Shown here: in pieces, positions 46,388-54,988 of the stretch
Position numbering within the stretch: position 1 is the first letter of the stretch
Layout: the number at the start of each line of letters is the position of its first letter
Source of the DNA: Novacetimonas cocois
GTDB taxonomy: Bacteria > Pseudomonadota > Alphaproteobacteria > Acetobacterales > Acetobacteraceae
NCBI RefSeq assembly: GCF_003311635.1
Contig: NZ_QEXL01000008.1
Span: forward strand, 24,824-88,823
Direction of reading: 5' to 3'
DNA length: 64,000 nucleotides
Notes under the pieces: generated by a model
What the model saw: only the letters and a program-made list of their open reading frames with translations
What the model was told of the DNA's origin: nothing
Database searches by the model: none
Position numbers and translations under genes: made by a program

Positions 46388-47407
46388 TCACCCCATTTGG
46401 GCTGGATCGGCCGGATGCCCCGGTTGTTCCTTGCCGGGATATGTCCTCTCTTCTCGCGCCGGGGCATGCGCAAGGGCGGAGGATATGACACTGAGCATGA
46501 GGAAGATGACGGCGGCCATTTCGATCGCCGTCGGCAGTCGCCCGGTCCACAGGCATCCGTAGAAAAGGGCAAACAGGGTCTCGCCCACGGCCATCTGGCC
46601 GCTTAACGTCATGGGCAGCATCTGGCACGTGCGGTTCCAGAAAATGCCGCCCATGACCGATGCAATCAGGGCCACGCCCCCGCTGACGGCGGCAAAGGCC
46701 AGCCAGCCGGTTATCGGATGGGACGCCGCACCCGGATGGACGGCAAATGGCAGCAGGAGCAGCGCCTCGGTGCCCGTGGCGATCCCGGTCAGGAGGCTCC
46801 AGTCATCGGCGCTGATGGTGGACAGGCGTTTTAGCCATCGCGCATTGGAAAGCGCGAAGATGCTCCATGACGCAAGGCCACCGATCGCCAGCGCGACCCC
46901 CGTCAGGCGGGTGACATCCGTGCCGGCGGTTGCGTCGCCGGAATGAAGGGTCTGCATGGCGGTCAGCCCCAGCCCCACGAGCATCAGCAGCATGGAGGGA
47001 ACAAGCCTGCGCAGGCCAAGCCCATCCTTTTCACGGGTTCCCAGTATTCCGATGATAACGGGAAGGAAGCCGGTCATGATGGAAGTAATATCAATGCCGC
47101 AAAGCCGTACCGCCGATGAAATCAGGATGTAATAACCAAGATTTCCCGTCAGGCCGAGCCATAGCAGCGCGATCCATTCTTTCGGGACGATCCGTGAATG
47201 AAGCTGCCGCCAGCGTGGCAGGACAAGAAGGATGGAAATGGCCCCATAGGCGATATAGCGGGCCGTGGAAAGCTGCAGCGGCGTGAAATCCGGCACCATG
47301 GCAGGCGCCACGAAAACGGTTCCCCAGCACGCGCCGGTCGCCACGCCATTGGCCAGGCCCGGCAGGAGGGGAAAGCGGGACCGTGACTGGGGGCCGTTCA
47401 TATCCAT
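46388..47407 (-). CDS. DMT-superfamily (EamA) transporter
   Basis: 339 residues with about ten transmembrane helices in two EamA repeats: GVATGACWGTVFVAPAMVP ... ARYIAYGAISILLVLPRW ... LWLGLTGNLGYYILISSAVRLCGIDITSIMTGFLPVIIGILG, then LTGVALAIGGLASWSIFALSNARWLKRL ... SVMGGIFWNRTCQMLPMTLSGQMAVGETLFALFYGCLWTGRLPTAIEMAAVIFLMLSVISSAL. Such proteins usually export amino acids or small metabolites; the substrate is not evident. It is a single gene, minus strand, 191 bases after the aldo/keto reductase gene. Confidence 0.88.
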   Translation of the reverse strand: MDMNGPQSRSRFPLLPGLANGVATGACWGTVFVAPAMVPDFTPLQLSTARYIAYGAISILLVLPRWRQLHSRIVPKEWIALLWLGLTGNLGYYILISSAVRLCGIDITSIMTGFLPVIIGILGTREKDGLGLRRLVPSMLLMLVGLGLTAMQTLHSGDATAGTDVTRLTGVALAIGGLASWSIFALSNARWLKRLSTISADDWSLLTGIATGTEALLLLPFAVHPGAASHPITGWLAFAAVSGGVALIASVMGGIFWNRTCQMLPMTLSGQMAVGETLFALFYGCLWTGRLPTAIEMAAVIFLMLSVISSALAHAPAREERTYPGKEQPGHPADPAQMG

Positions 47408-47598
47408 CCTTGGATTACATGACTATCTGCTTCCCTTATGGGGCAACATGCCATGTATTGGAACGGATTCCGTGGCCCTGCCTGCCTGTCATTGCGCCCG
47501 ATCCCTGTATTGGATCGGTATCGCCCAAGGAAAAAGGGACGGATGCCCCATCAGGATCATCTGTCCCAGAGCGTGATATTCCCCGAATGACGACGGGA

Positions 47599-48558
47599 TT
47601 ATTCCGGCTGGCCCGCCATTTCCAGCGTGCGGATATCTTCGTCCGACAGGGTCAGTGCCGCCGCGCGCGCGAAACTTTCGACATGGGCGCGTCTGGTGGC
47701 GCTTGCGATTGGTGCGGTCACGCCCCTGCGCGCGATCAGCCATGCCAGCGCGACCTCCGCATCCGTGGCGTCATGCGCCCGGGCAACCCGGTCAAGTGCC
47801 GCGAGAATGGCCATGCCACGGGGGTTGAGATACCTGTCAATGCCTTTGCCGCGCTGGCTTTGTGACAGGTCTGATCGCGTGCGGTATTTCCCCGACAGGA
47901 AACCGGACGCCAGACTGTAATAGGTCACGACGCCCAATCCTTCGCGCAGGCACAGATCACGCAGTGCCCCGTCATAGGAAGCGCGGTCATAGAGGTTATA
48001 TTCGGGCTGCACCACCTGATAGGCCGGGAGGTCATTGCGGTGCGCGACATCCAGTGCGTGTTCCATCTGTGCCGCATCGAAATTGGAGGCCCCGATTGCA
48101 TGGATCTTGCCCTCTTTCCTCAACTGGTCAAAGGCCGCCAGCGTTTCCTCGCACGGGGTTTCAGGATCGGGGCGATGGGAAAAATACAGGTCGATCCGTT
48201 CGATCCCCAGACGGGAGAGGGAGTTTTCCGCCGCCTGCAGGATCCACTTCTTCGACAGGCCCTTTTTGCCCGGAACGCCAAGGTCCCAGCCGACCTTGGT
48301 AAAGATGTGGACCTTCCCACGCATGCCAGGACGCGCCCGGAGCCATCGTCCGATGATGGTTTCCGATTCACCGCCCTTGTTGCCCGGGGCCCATGTGGAA
48401 TAGACATCCGCCGTATCGATGGCATTGAACCCATGATCGACAAAGGCATCCAGCACGTCAAATCCGGTTTTCTCGTCAATGGTCCAGCCCAGCACGTTTC
48501 CCCCGAAGACGATTGGCGCGATATCAAGCCCGGTCAGGCCGAGGGGACGTTTTTCCAT
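47599..48558 (-). CDS. Aldo/keto reductase
   Basis: About 319 residues from ATG 48558 (AAGGA about 8 bases upstream). It follows the AKR pattern of the YajO/Tas-like group: LGLTGLDIAPIVFGGNVLGW, HGFNAIDTADVYSTWAPGNKGGESETIIGRWL (catalytic Asp and Tyr), IFTKVG (Lys), RLGIERIDLYFSHRPDPETP (His), VVQPEYNLYDR, YYSLASGFLSGKYR, and a C-terminal cofactor-binding PIASATRRAHVESFARAA. It reduces aldehydes or ketones with NADPH in the cytoplasm. The start faces the methylase gene on the opposite strand at 48722. Confidence 0.92.
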   Translation of the reverse strand: MEKRPLGLTGLDIAPIVFGGNVLGWTIDEKTGFDVLDAFVDHGFNAIDTADVYSTWAPGNKGGESETIIGRWLRARPGMRGKVHIFTKVGWDLGVPGKKGLSKKWILQAAENSLSRLGIERIDLYFSHRPDPETPCEETLAAFDQLRKEGKIHAIGASNFDAAQMEHALDVAHRNDLPAYQVVQPEYNLYDRASYDGALRDLCLREGLGVVTYYSLASGFLSGKYRTRSDLSQSQRGKGIDRYLNPRGMAILAALDRVARAHDATDAEVALAWLIARRGVTAPIASATRRAHVESFARAAALTLSDEDIRTLEMAGQPE

Positions 48559-48721
48559 GATCCGTTTTCCTTGTTCCGTGGGTCGCTTTCCCCCAAACGG
48601 GAAAGGATAGGCCATTGTTGCATGGGACGGGAGGGGGCAGGGTGATCACCCCGGCCGTGCGAAGCGGGGATTCCAATCTTGCCACCTGCCGCATGTCAGG
48701 CGATGAAAGGCATCTTTCCCA

Positions 48722-51700
48722 TTGCCATCTTGCAGGAAGACAATGCCATCCCCGTCCATGATCGCCACAGAGGTCCAGCCACCCGAAGGCAGGGGCGTGA
48801 CAGCCGGGGACGAACAGGACGAGGTCGCCCCACAACCGCGAAACTGCCTGCGCGAAGGGGCCAGAAACGCGATCATAATTCTCGGGCAGGGCGTGCTGGA
48901 CGCGGATCCGGCCCTGCGTGCGCAGGGCCGGGAGGACAATCTGGTCCTCTCCGCCCTGTTTGATGAACTGCTGCGCACCGTCTGTCGTCTTGTTTTCCTT
49001 GCCTGTCTCGAGGCACGCGGCCTTCTGGTCTTCCCGACAGGAACAGAAAAGGACCGGCGGCACGCGGGCATCCTTTACTGGCTGGAACGGTCCACTTCCT
49101 TCGATGCTTCCGACATGGAACATGATGGCTGGGACAGCATGATAACCCTGCTGGAGGAGCTTGAAACGGAGAATGCCCAGCACGGGCTCCCCGCGCTGGG
49201 TGGCGGTCCGTCTTCGGAGGGGATGGCCATTCTGAAAACGGCGCGCATTGCCAATTCCCGTTTTCTTTCAGCCCTTCACAATCTCGGATTCGGCGTGGCG
49301 AAGGGGGATGTCCTCACGGACTGGAAATCCCTGAAAAGTGGCGAGCTGGGAACGATTTATGAAAGCCTTCTGGAACTGCGTCCGTATATCGGCGCGGATG
49401 GCAGTTTCGGGCTGGATGGCGAAGGGCGCGGGGGCGACCGACGGATATCAGGAAGCTATTATACACCGGACAGCCTTGTAGAGGCCCTGCTCGACAGTAC
49501 GCTTGAACCCGTCATGAAACGGGCGGAGGCGGCTGGCGGGGCTGAAGCCATTCTTGCCCTTCGCGTGATTGATCCGGCCTGTGGCGCAGGTCATTTCCTG
49601 CTGGGGGCTGCGCGGCGCATGGCCCGCCGCGTCGCGTCCCTTCGTGCGCCCGATGCGCTGGATTTTCGCATGGCCCTTCGTGATGTCGTCTCCCGCTGCA
49701 TTCACGGGGTGGACTGCAACCCCATGGCGATCGAGCTTGCGAAAATGGCGCTGTGGCTTGAAACGGGCATGCCGGGACATCCCCTGTGTTTCATGGATGC
49801 GAATATACGCTGCGGTAACGCGCTGCTGGGCATCCTTGATGTGGCCGCCCTGGAAAAGGGCGTACCAGATGCGGCGTACAGGCCGCTGACGGGTGACGAT
49901 CCCGCTGTCAGCCGGCATTACCTTCGATTGAACCAGCGCGCGCGGTCCGAAATGCAATGCCCTGGGTATCACCAATCGATCGCGTCCGTCGGCATGACGC
50001 TGACCGCGATCAGGGCCCTGCCAGAGACGACATGGGAACAGGTGGCATGCAAGCGCCGCCGGTTCGGGGATTGGTGGGGCAGAATGTCACGTTCCGCCTT
50101 TCATGTGGCCTGCGATCTCTATGTCGCGGCTTTTCTGCGGCCGCGTGCCCATCATACACCTGCCGGTGTTGTCCCGACGACGGCAGAGATGTGGTCGGAA
50201 CTGGCCGGACAGGATGCTTCGCGTGACTGCGAATACGGAGCGGTGGATATCGCCCGACGGGCGCATGCCCTGCATTGGCCGCTGGCGTTCGCGGATGTCA
50301 TGGCCGAACGGGGGGGCTTTGACGTCGTGATAGGCAACCCGCCGTGGGAAGTCATGCAATTGCAGGAGGAGGAGTATTTCGCCGCCCGCGCGCCTGAAAT
50401 CGCGGCCCTGAAAGGTGCCGCGCGCAAGGTTGCTATTGCCGGGCTGAAAGCCTCCCGTCCCGACCTGTTCCATGAGTTCGCCACTGCGCGGCGTCTTTTT
50501 GATGCGATGAATGCCTTTGCCCGCGGCAGTGGCCGTTTTCCCCTGACCGCGCGGGGCAAGGGGAATACCTATGCCCTGTTTGCCGAACTGTTCCTGACGC
50601 TTGTCCGCCGGGATGGGCGCGCGGGGCTTATCGTGCCGACCGGCATCGCGACCGATGCCATGACCGCACCCTTCCTGAGTCATCTGATGCGTGAAAGGCG
50701 CTTGGCGCAACTGCTTGATTTTGAAAATAGCGCGCCATTTTTTACCGATGTTCATCGCAGTTTCAAATTCTGCCTGCTGACCATGGGCAACGAAACCGGG
50801 TCGGCGCGGTTTGCCTGTTTCCTGAACGATCCCCGGCAGGCAGGCGATACGCGCCGCCATTTCCGCCTGACTGCTGAAGAGATCGCGCGTATCAATCCCG
50901 ATACGAACACCATGCCGGTCTTCCGTTCCAGCGCGGATGCCGAACTGACGACCGACATTTACAGTCATGTTCCTGTCTTCATCAACGAGGCGCGCGGGAA
51001 TGCAGGAAATCCCTGGGATATCGAATTCAGGCAGGGCCTGTTCAACATGACGAGCGATAGCGGCCTTTTCCGTAACGCCCTTCAGCTACGCGCTGGTGGG
51101 TGGCGGCGCGAGGGCACGGACTGGGTGCATTCCGACAGGGCGGGGCAGGGGGACGATTTACGTTATCTTCCGCTGTACGAAGCAAAAATGGGATCATTCT
51201 ATGATCACAGGCATGCCGGATATGGACGACGCAAGGGTGAGCGTGGTCATCGTGTCCTGCCCGAAACCACGCAGCGTGAACATTGCGATCCCGATTTCGA
51301 GATTACGCCGCATTACTGGGTCCGGCAGGAGGATGTCATACGCAAAACGGGAAACCGGACGGATATGTCGGCCTTTTTCGGATTCCGCAATATCATGTCC
51401 CCCACGAACGAACGCACGTTCATCTGCAACCTGCTGCCGCCGTGGGGGGTGGGAAACAGCATGACAGTCATGTTTCCGCGCGGGAACTGGACCGATCATA
51501 AAATGGCCTGTTTGATCGCCAATCTTTCGTCACTTCCCTTTGATTTCGTCTGCAGGCAGAAAGCAGGCGGCGTCAACCTCAATTTCTTTATCGTGCGGCA
51601 GCTTCCCGTCCTGCCACCTTCTTCATACGGTTCCGATGCCTTGGAATTCATCCTCCCGCGCGTGGTGGAACTGACATATGCCAGCCATGCCATGGCGGGC

Positions 51701-51967
51701 GTGGCACGGGATTTTGGTTATGACGGAGGGCCGTTTCCATGGGATGAGGACCGGCGCGCATGGCTGCGGGCGGAGCTTGATGCGTGGTACGCCCGGGCCT
51801 ATGGCCTCAGTCGCAGGCAGCTGGAATATGTCCTCGATCCCCATGACGTGATGGGTCATGATTATCCGTCACAGACGTTTCGCGTCCTGCGCAAGAACGA
51901 AATCGCGGCCTATGGGGAATACCGGACCCGTCGTCTGGTGCTGGCGGCCTATGACCAGCAGGCATGA
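48722..51967 (+). CDS. Eco57I-class adenine DNA methylase (type IIG/DISARM-like), N-terminus probably truncated
   Basis: Up to 1081 residues. Motif X GSYYTP (244-249), SAM motif I VIDPACGAGHF (282-292), YGVD-like HGVDCNPMAIELAKMALWLE, and the catalytic NPPW (539-542, in DVVIGNPPWEVMQ) identify an N6-adenine methylase of the Eco57I group; the C-terminal 450 residues hold the target-recognition part (TDMSAFFGFRNIMSPTNERTF, AGGVNLNFFIVRQLPVLPP). The family usually has 200-300 residues before the segment LREGARNAIIILGQGVLDADPALR, which here is at residues 43-66. The first 40 codons look non-native, so the true 5' end seems lost. No partner helicase or nuclease gene is adjacent; activity as an orphan methylase is uncertain. 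Confidence 0.78.
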   Translation: MPSCRKTMPSPSMIATEVQPPEGRGVTAGDEQDEVAPQPRNCLREGARNAIIILGQGVLDADPALRAQGREDNLVLSALFDELLRTVCRLVFLACLEARGLLVFPTGTEKDRRHAGILYWLERSTSFDASDMEHDGWDSMITLLEELETENAQHGLPALGGGPSSEGMAILKTARIANSRFLSALHNLGFGVAKGDVLTDWKSLKSGELGTIYESLLELRPYIGADGSFGLDGEGRGGDRRISGSYYTPDSLVEALLDSTLEPVMKRAEAAGGAEAILALRVIDPACGAGHFLLGAARRMARRVASLRAPDALDFRMALRDVVSRCIHGVDCNPMAIELAKMALWLETGMPGHPLCFMDANIRCGNALLGILDVAALEKGVPDAAYRPLTGDDPAVSRHYLRLNQRARSEMQCPGYHQSIASVGMTLTAIRALPETTWEQVACKRRRFGDWWGRMSRSAFHVACDLYVAAFLRPRAHHTPAGVVPTTAEMWSELAGQDASRDCEYGAVDIARRAHALHWPLAFADVMAERGGFDVVIGNPPWEVMQLQEEEYFAARAPEIAALKGAARKVAIAGLKASRPDLFHEFATARRLFDAMNAFARGSGRFPLTARGKGNTYALFAELFLTLVRRDGRAGLIVPTGIATDAMTAPFLSHLMRERRLAQLLDFENSAPFFTDVHRSFKFCLLTMGNETGSARFACFLNDPRQAGDTRRHFRLTAEEIARINPDTNTMPVFRSSADAELTTDIYSHVPVFINEARGNAGNPWDIEFRQGLFNMTSDSGLFRNALQLRAGGWRREGTDWVHSDRAGQGDDLRYLPLYEAKMGSFYDHRHAGYGRRKGERGHRVLPETTQREHCDPDFEITPHYWVRQEDVIRKTGNRTDMSAFFGFRNIMSPTNERTFICNLLPPWGVGNSMTVMFPRGNWTDHKMACLIANLSSLPFDFVCRQKAGGVNLNFFIVRQLPVLPPSSYGSDALEFILPRVVELTYASHAMAGVARDFGYDGGPFPWDEDRRAWLRAELDAWYARAYGLSRRQLEYVLDPHDVMGHDYPSQTFRVLRKNEIAAYGEYRTRRLVLAAYDQQA

Positions 51968-52023
51968 CCCGCCAGGATGGCGTCCCTTTGCCCAAAGACT
52001 GTTTAAAAATAAGGGCAAAATAT

Positions 52024-52106
52024 AAAAGTTTTTTGGGTGCAGCCTTTTTTCAAAAAGGCTGCATGCTAGTGAAGATTCTCAAAACATCTTCGCCAGAAAT
52101 TTTCTT
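52024..52106 (+). repeat. Double-hairpin intergenic repeat (copy R7)
   Basis: AAAAGTTTTTTGGGTGCAGC, core GCCTTTTTTCAAAAAGGC extended by GCA/TGC into a perfect stem, then a degraded right hairpin (GAAGATTCTC ... CATCTTCGCCAGAAATTTTC). It lies between the convergent genes ending at 51967 and 52142. The first stem differs from copy R3 by a paired change. Confidence 0.8.
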
Positions 52107-52141
52107 ATAATTACGGTGTTTTTTGCCTGAAAATGTCTGTT

Positions 52142-53104
52142 TCAGACAATCAGGTTTGTCATCGGCCCGCCAGTTTTGAGCGCGTCAAGATTCCTGAGCA
52201 GGATATCAACGACATTGCGTTCATAGAACTGGGTTTCGCCCGCCGTGTGGCCCGTCATGACCAGATTGGGCCGCGACCATAGTGGGGAAGAGGCCGGCAG
52301 TGGTTCCTCGTCATAGGTGTCGAGTGCCGCGCCCGCGATACGACCGGTGTCGAGGGCATGGATCAGGGCTGCTTCCTCGATCACTGCTCCGCGCGCCACA
52401 TTGATGAGACATGCATCGCGCTTCATGGCATTGAAGGCCGCGGCATCGATCAGGTGATGCGTCTGTGGCGTCAACGGGCATGTCAGGATGACGTAATCCG
52501 CATCCGCCAGCCCTTCATGCAGGTGGTCCATGGTGATTTGCCGCACGCCTGCGACATCAAGCGGGCGCGCGCTGTGCCGGGCGCCGCTGACATTCATGCC
52601 CAGCGCCTGGCACAGCCGCGCAAGGCGATCGCCAATCGTGCCCATGCCGACGATTAGGACATTCTTTTCCGACAGTTCCTGCAGCCGTGGGCGCGGATCG
52701 GTGCCGGTGGTGGACCATCGGCATATTTTCTGGTTGTCGCGTGCTTCATATAGTCGCCGGGCAAGGCTGAGCATCAGGGCCAGTGCATGTTCCGCCACCG
52801 CGCTGGCGTTCGCGCCGCGTGCATTGCACAGATGGACACCACGCGCCTTCAGCCGGTTCAGGTCGAACTGCTCCACCCCGGAACTGATGGACTGGATCAG
52901 GCGGAGACGGGGGGCGATTTCCAGAAGGTCATTTTTCCACAGCATGGAAATGACAAGTATTTCGGCGTCCGCGATGACCTTTTTCAGTTCGTCCAGCGTC
53001 GTCACCTGAATGCATGGCGGCGCGGAGGGACGTTTTTCAAGTTCGCGACGGATATCGTAATACGAATGCGCGGCATAAATGCACGGGATCTGGTCGTGGG
53101 GCAT
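52142..53104 (-). CDS. D-2-hydroxyacid dehydrogenase (NAD-dependent)
   Basis: About 320 residues from ATG 53104, where family similarity begins (HDQIPCIYAAHSYYDIRRELEKRP). Motifs: SSGVEQFDLNRLKARGVHLCNARGANASAVAEHALALMLSLAR, the Rossmann motif GMGTIGDRLARLCQALGMNV, TCPLTPQTHHLID, INVARGAVIEEAALI (catalytic Arg), LDTYDEEPLPASSPLW (Glu) and TGHTAGE (His). It interconverts a 2-oxoacid and a D-2-hydroxyacid. The gene upstream on the same strand encodes a saccharopine-dehydrogenase-like enzyme 188 bases away, so the two could form one amino-acid-related transcript. Confidence 0.9.
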   Translation of the reverse strand: MPHDQIPCIYAAHSYYDIRRELEKRPSAPPCIQVTTLDELKKVIADAEILVISMLWKNDLLEIAPRLRLIQSISSGVEQFDLNRLKARGVHLCNARGANASAVAEHALALMLSLARRLYEARDNQKICRWSTTGTDPRPRLQELSEKNVLIVGMGTIGDRLARLCQALGMNVSGARHSARPLDVAGVRQITMDHLHEGLADADYVILTCPLTPQTHHLIDAAAFNAMKRDACLINVARGAVIEEAALIHALDTGRIAGAALDTYDEEPLPASSPLWSRPNLVMTGHTAGETQFYERNVVDILLRNLDALKTGGPMTNLIV

Positions 53105-53291
53105 GACGGGCAGGCAATCCGCAATCTGACGGGTGCCGGCGCATATGGAACCAGCCCCGGTTCGCCGGCACCTCTTCCGGGGAAGGGGCAATATGTTGCG
53201 ATGCTATATCGAACCCCGCCCCGGTTCAATATGGCGGGAAGAAGTGGGCAGCGGGATGCGTCCGCTGCCCGGGGCAAGGCATCAGTGTCTG

Positions 53292-54380
53292 TTACTGCCT
53301 GCCGTCCTGGTAGAATTTTCCAAACCGGTTCTCCAGGAACTGCGACAGGGCGATATCTTCCTGAAGCACCAGCCCGGACGTCGGTATCTTGCCTTCCGCC
53401 AGCAGGTCGAGCACGGCGCAGATCGCGCCCGCCGTCGTGATCTGGATGCCGGTGCGCGGACGGCCATTGACGGTTGCGCCATGAATCGCACGCACGAACG
53501 TTTCCTGCGTCAGGCGTCCATCGCGCTGCCCCGACACGGTGATCAGGATGACGATGACATCCTGCGTCGTCACGGGCAGGGCATGTTCGAATATCGACTT
53601 GATGACATCGCGGCGTTCCGCCAGACGAAGGTCATTCAGCAGCACCTTCATGATCGCGGCATGACCCGGATAGCGGATCGTGCGGTAATTCAGTTCCCGC
53701 ACCCGTCCGTCATAGGTATCGCACAGCGATCCCAGCCCGCCGGAGGTATTGAAAGCTTCATAGGTCACGCCATCGATGGTGACGGTTTCCAGGCCTTCCA
53801 GCGCGGGCACCAGCCGACGCTTGCCCCCGACGATGGCCTCGCAGGGTTCGATATATTCGTTGATGACGCCATCCGTGCTCCACGTCAGGTTGTAGCCCAG
53901 CGCGTTGGTGGAATATTCCGGCAGGGCCCCGACACGCAGCTGGATCGTATCCACGCTGTCGAAACGGCGCGCGATGTCGTGCGCGACGATGGAAACGGCG
54001 CCCGGCGCCAGTCCGCACTGCGGGATAAATGCCACGGTGGGCGCAGTGGCGGACAGTTCACGCACGACCTTGGTGCTGGCCACATCTTCCGTCAGGTCGA
54101 GGTAGTTGACACCCGCGGCCGCGGCCGCGCTGGCGATGGTGGTGGTCAGGTGGAAAGGGGCGGCCGAAAGGACGGCGAAACAGCCCTTGAGAAGGCCCGG
54201 CAGGACGTCAGGCGTACTCAGGTCGGCGGTGACGCGATTGACCGAGTCCGGCACGTCCGCGCCCGCGAGGGTGTTCGCATCGCGATCGGTCAGCGTAACG
54301 GCGTAATCGCCCGTGCTGGCAAGAAAATCTGCAATGGTGGACCCGATGTTCCCGGCTCCGATAACAAGTATTTTCCGCAT
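53292..54380 (-). CDS. Saccharopine dehydrogenase-family oxidoreductase
   Basis: About 362 residues from ATG 54380 (GAGG just upstream; the open frame to 54446 has no similarity). It begins RKILVIGAGNIGSTIADFLASTGDYAVTLTDRD, the NAD(P)-binding domain of saccharopine dehydrogenase-like proteins, followed by FHLTTTIASAAAAAGVNYLDLTED, FIPQCGLAPGAVSIVAHDIARRF, LGYNLTWSTDGVINEYIEPCEAI, TSGGLGSL, RTIRYPGHAAIM. This group includes lysine-ketoglutarate and related reductases, and carboxynorspermidine-type enzymes. A divergent Lrp/AsnC regulator 107 bases away supports a role in amino-acid metabolism. Confidence 0.86.
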   Translation of the reverse strand: MRKILVIGAGNIGSTIADFLASTGDYAVTLTDRDANTLAGADVPDSVNRVTADLSTPDVLPGLLKGCFAVLSAAPFHLTTTIASAAAAAGVNYLDLTEDVASTKVVRELSATAPTVAFIPQCGLAPGAVSIVAHDIARRFDSVDTIQLRVGALPEYSTNALGYNLTWSTDGVINEYIEPCEAIVGGKRRLVPALEGLETVTIDGVTYEAFNTSGGLGSLCDTYDGRVRELNYRTIRYPGHAAIMKVLLNDLRLAERRDVIKSIFEHALPVTTQDVIVILITVSGQRDGRLTQETFVRAIHGATVNGRPRTGIQITTAGAICAVLDLLAEGKIPTSGLVLQEDIALSQFLENRFGKFYQDGRQ

Positions 54381-54486
54381 GACCATCCTCGGCATGATTG
54401 TGGGATCAGACCCATTGATCAGACAAAGCCCGGATGTCGGCAGCAAGCCGAGGATAGACGGCAGATAGGGCTTTTATTTCGGCATA

Positions 54487-54978
54487 ATGTTGACCATGAT
54501 CGGCACTATGCACATCGACGCCACCGATCGCCTGATTCTGTCCCTGCTGGAGGAAAATGCCCGCATGTCCACGGCGGAACTGGCCCGTCGTGGCGGCCTG
54601 TCGCGCACGACCGTGCAGAGCCGGATCGAAAGGCTGGAGCGTGGCGGCGCGATTGCGGGATATGCGGTGGTGATGGGGGCGGCAGCGCGGGATGCGATCC
54701 GGGCGCATGTGATGATTACGCTCACGCCCCGTCATGTTGCATCGGTGGAAGACGCATTGCGGCAGTTTCCGGAAATCCGTGAACTGCATGCTGTCAGCGG
54801 GCATGTGGACATGATCGCCGTGGTCGGCGCCCAGACGACGGAGGCGATCAATGACGCCATCGACCGGATCGGCATGCTGCAGGGGGTGGACCGCACGAAT
54901 TCGGTTATCGTGCTGTCCACGCGTATCGCACGTCAGGGACCGGCCGCAGGTTCCCTGACGCGACATCGGGCAAGGTAG
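54487..54978 (+). CDS. Lrp/AsnC-family regulator
   Basis: Up to 163 residues. The AsnC-type helix-turn-helix is at IDATDRLILSLLEENARMSTAELARRGGLSRTTVQSRIERLERGGAIAGY, followed by the RAM ligand-binding domain (HVMITLTPRHVASVEDALRQFPEIRELHAVSGHVDMIAVVG). Starts at 54487, 54496 and 54508 are possible; the last fits the family N-terminus best. It is divergent from the saccharopine-dehydrogenase-like gene, the usual layout for an Lrp-type activator that responds to an amino acid. Confidence 0.92.
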   Translation: MLTMIGTMHIDATDRLILSLLEENARMSTAELARRGGLSRTTVQSRIERLERGGAIAGYAVVMGAAARDAIRAHVMITLTPRHVASVEDALRQFPEIRELHAVSGHVDMIAVVGAQTTEAINDAIDRIGMLQGVDRTNSVIVLSTRIARQGPAAGSLTRHRAR

Positions 54979-54988
54979 CCATCCGTGC

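Noticed and set aside
47498..47518. Small hairpin (CCGATCC / GGATCGG) between the DMT and aldo/keto reductase genes as a terminator
   Set aside because: No T-run on either side and its distance from the aldo/keto reductase stop is large; not enough to call it.
53133..54782. Plus-strand frame of 549 codons opposite the saccharopine-dehydrogenase-like gene
   Set aside because: Both coding neighbours on the minus strand and the Lrp gene on the plus strand are clear; the frame crosses them all and has no recognisable domain.
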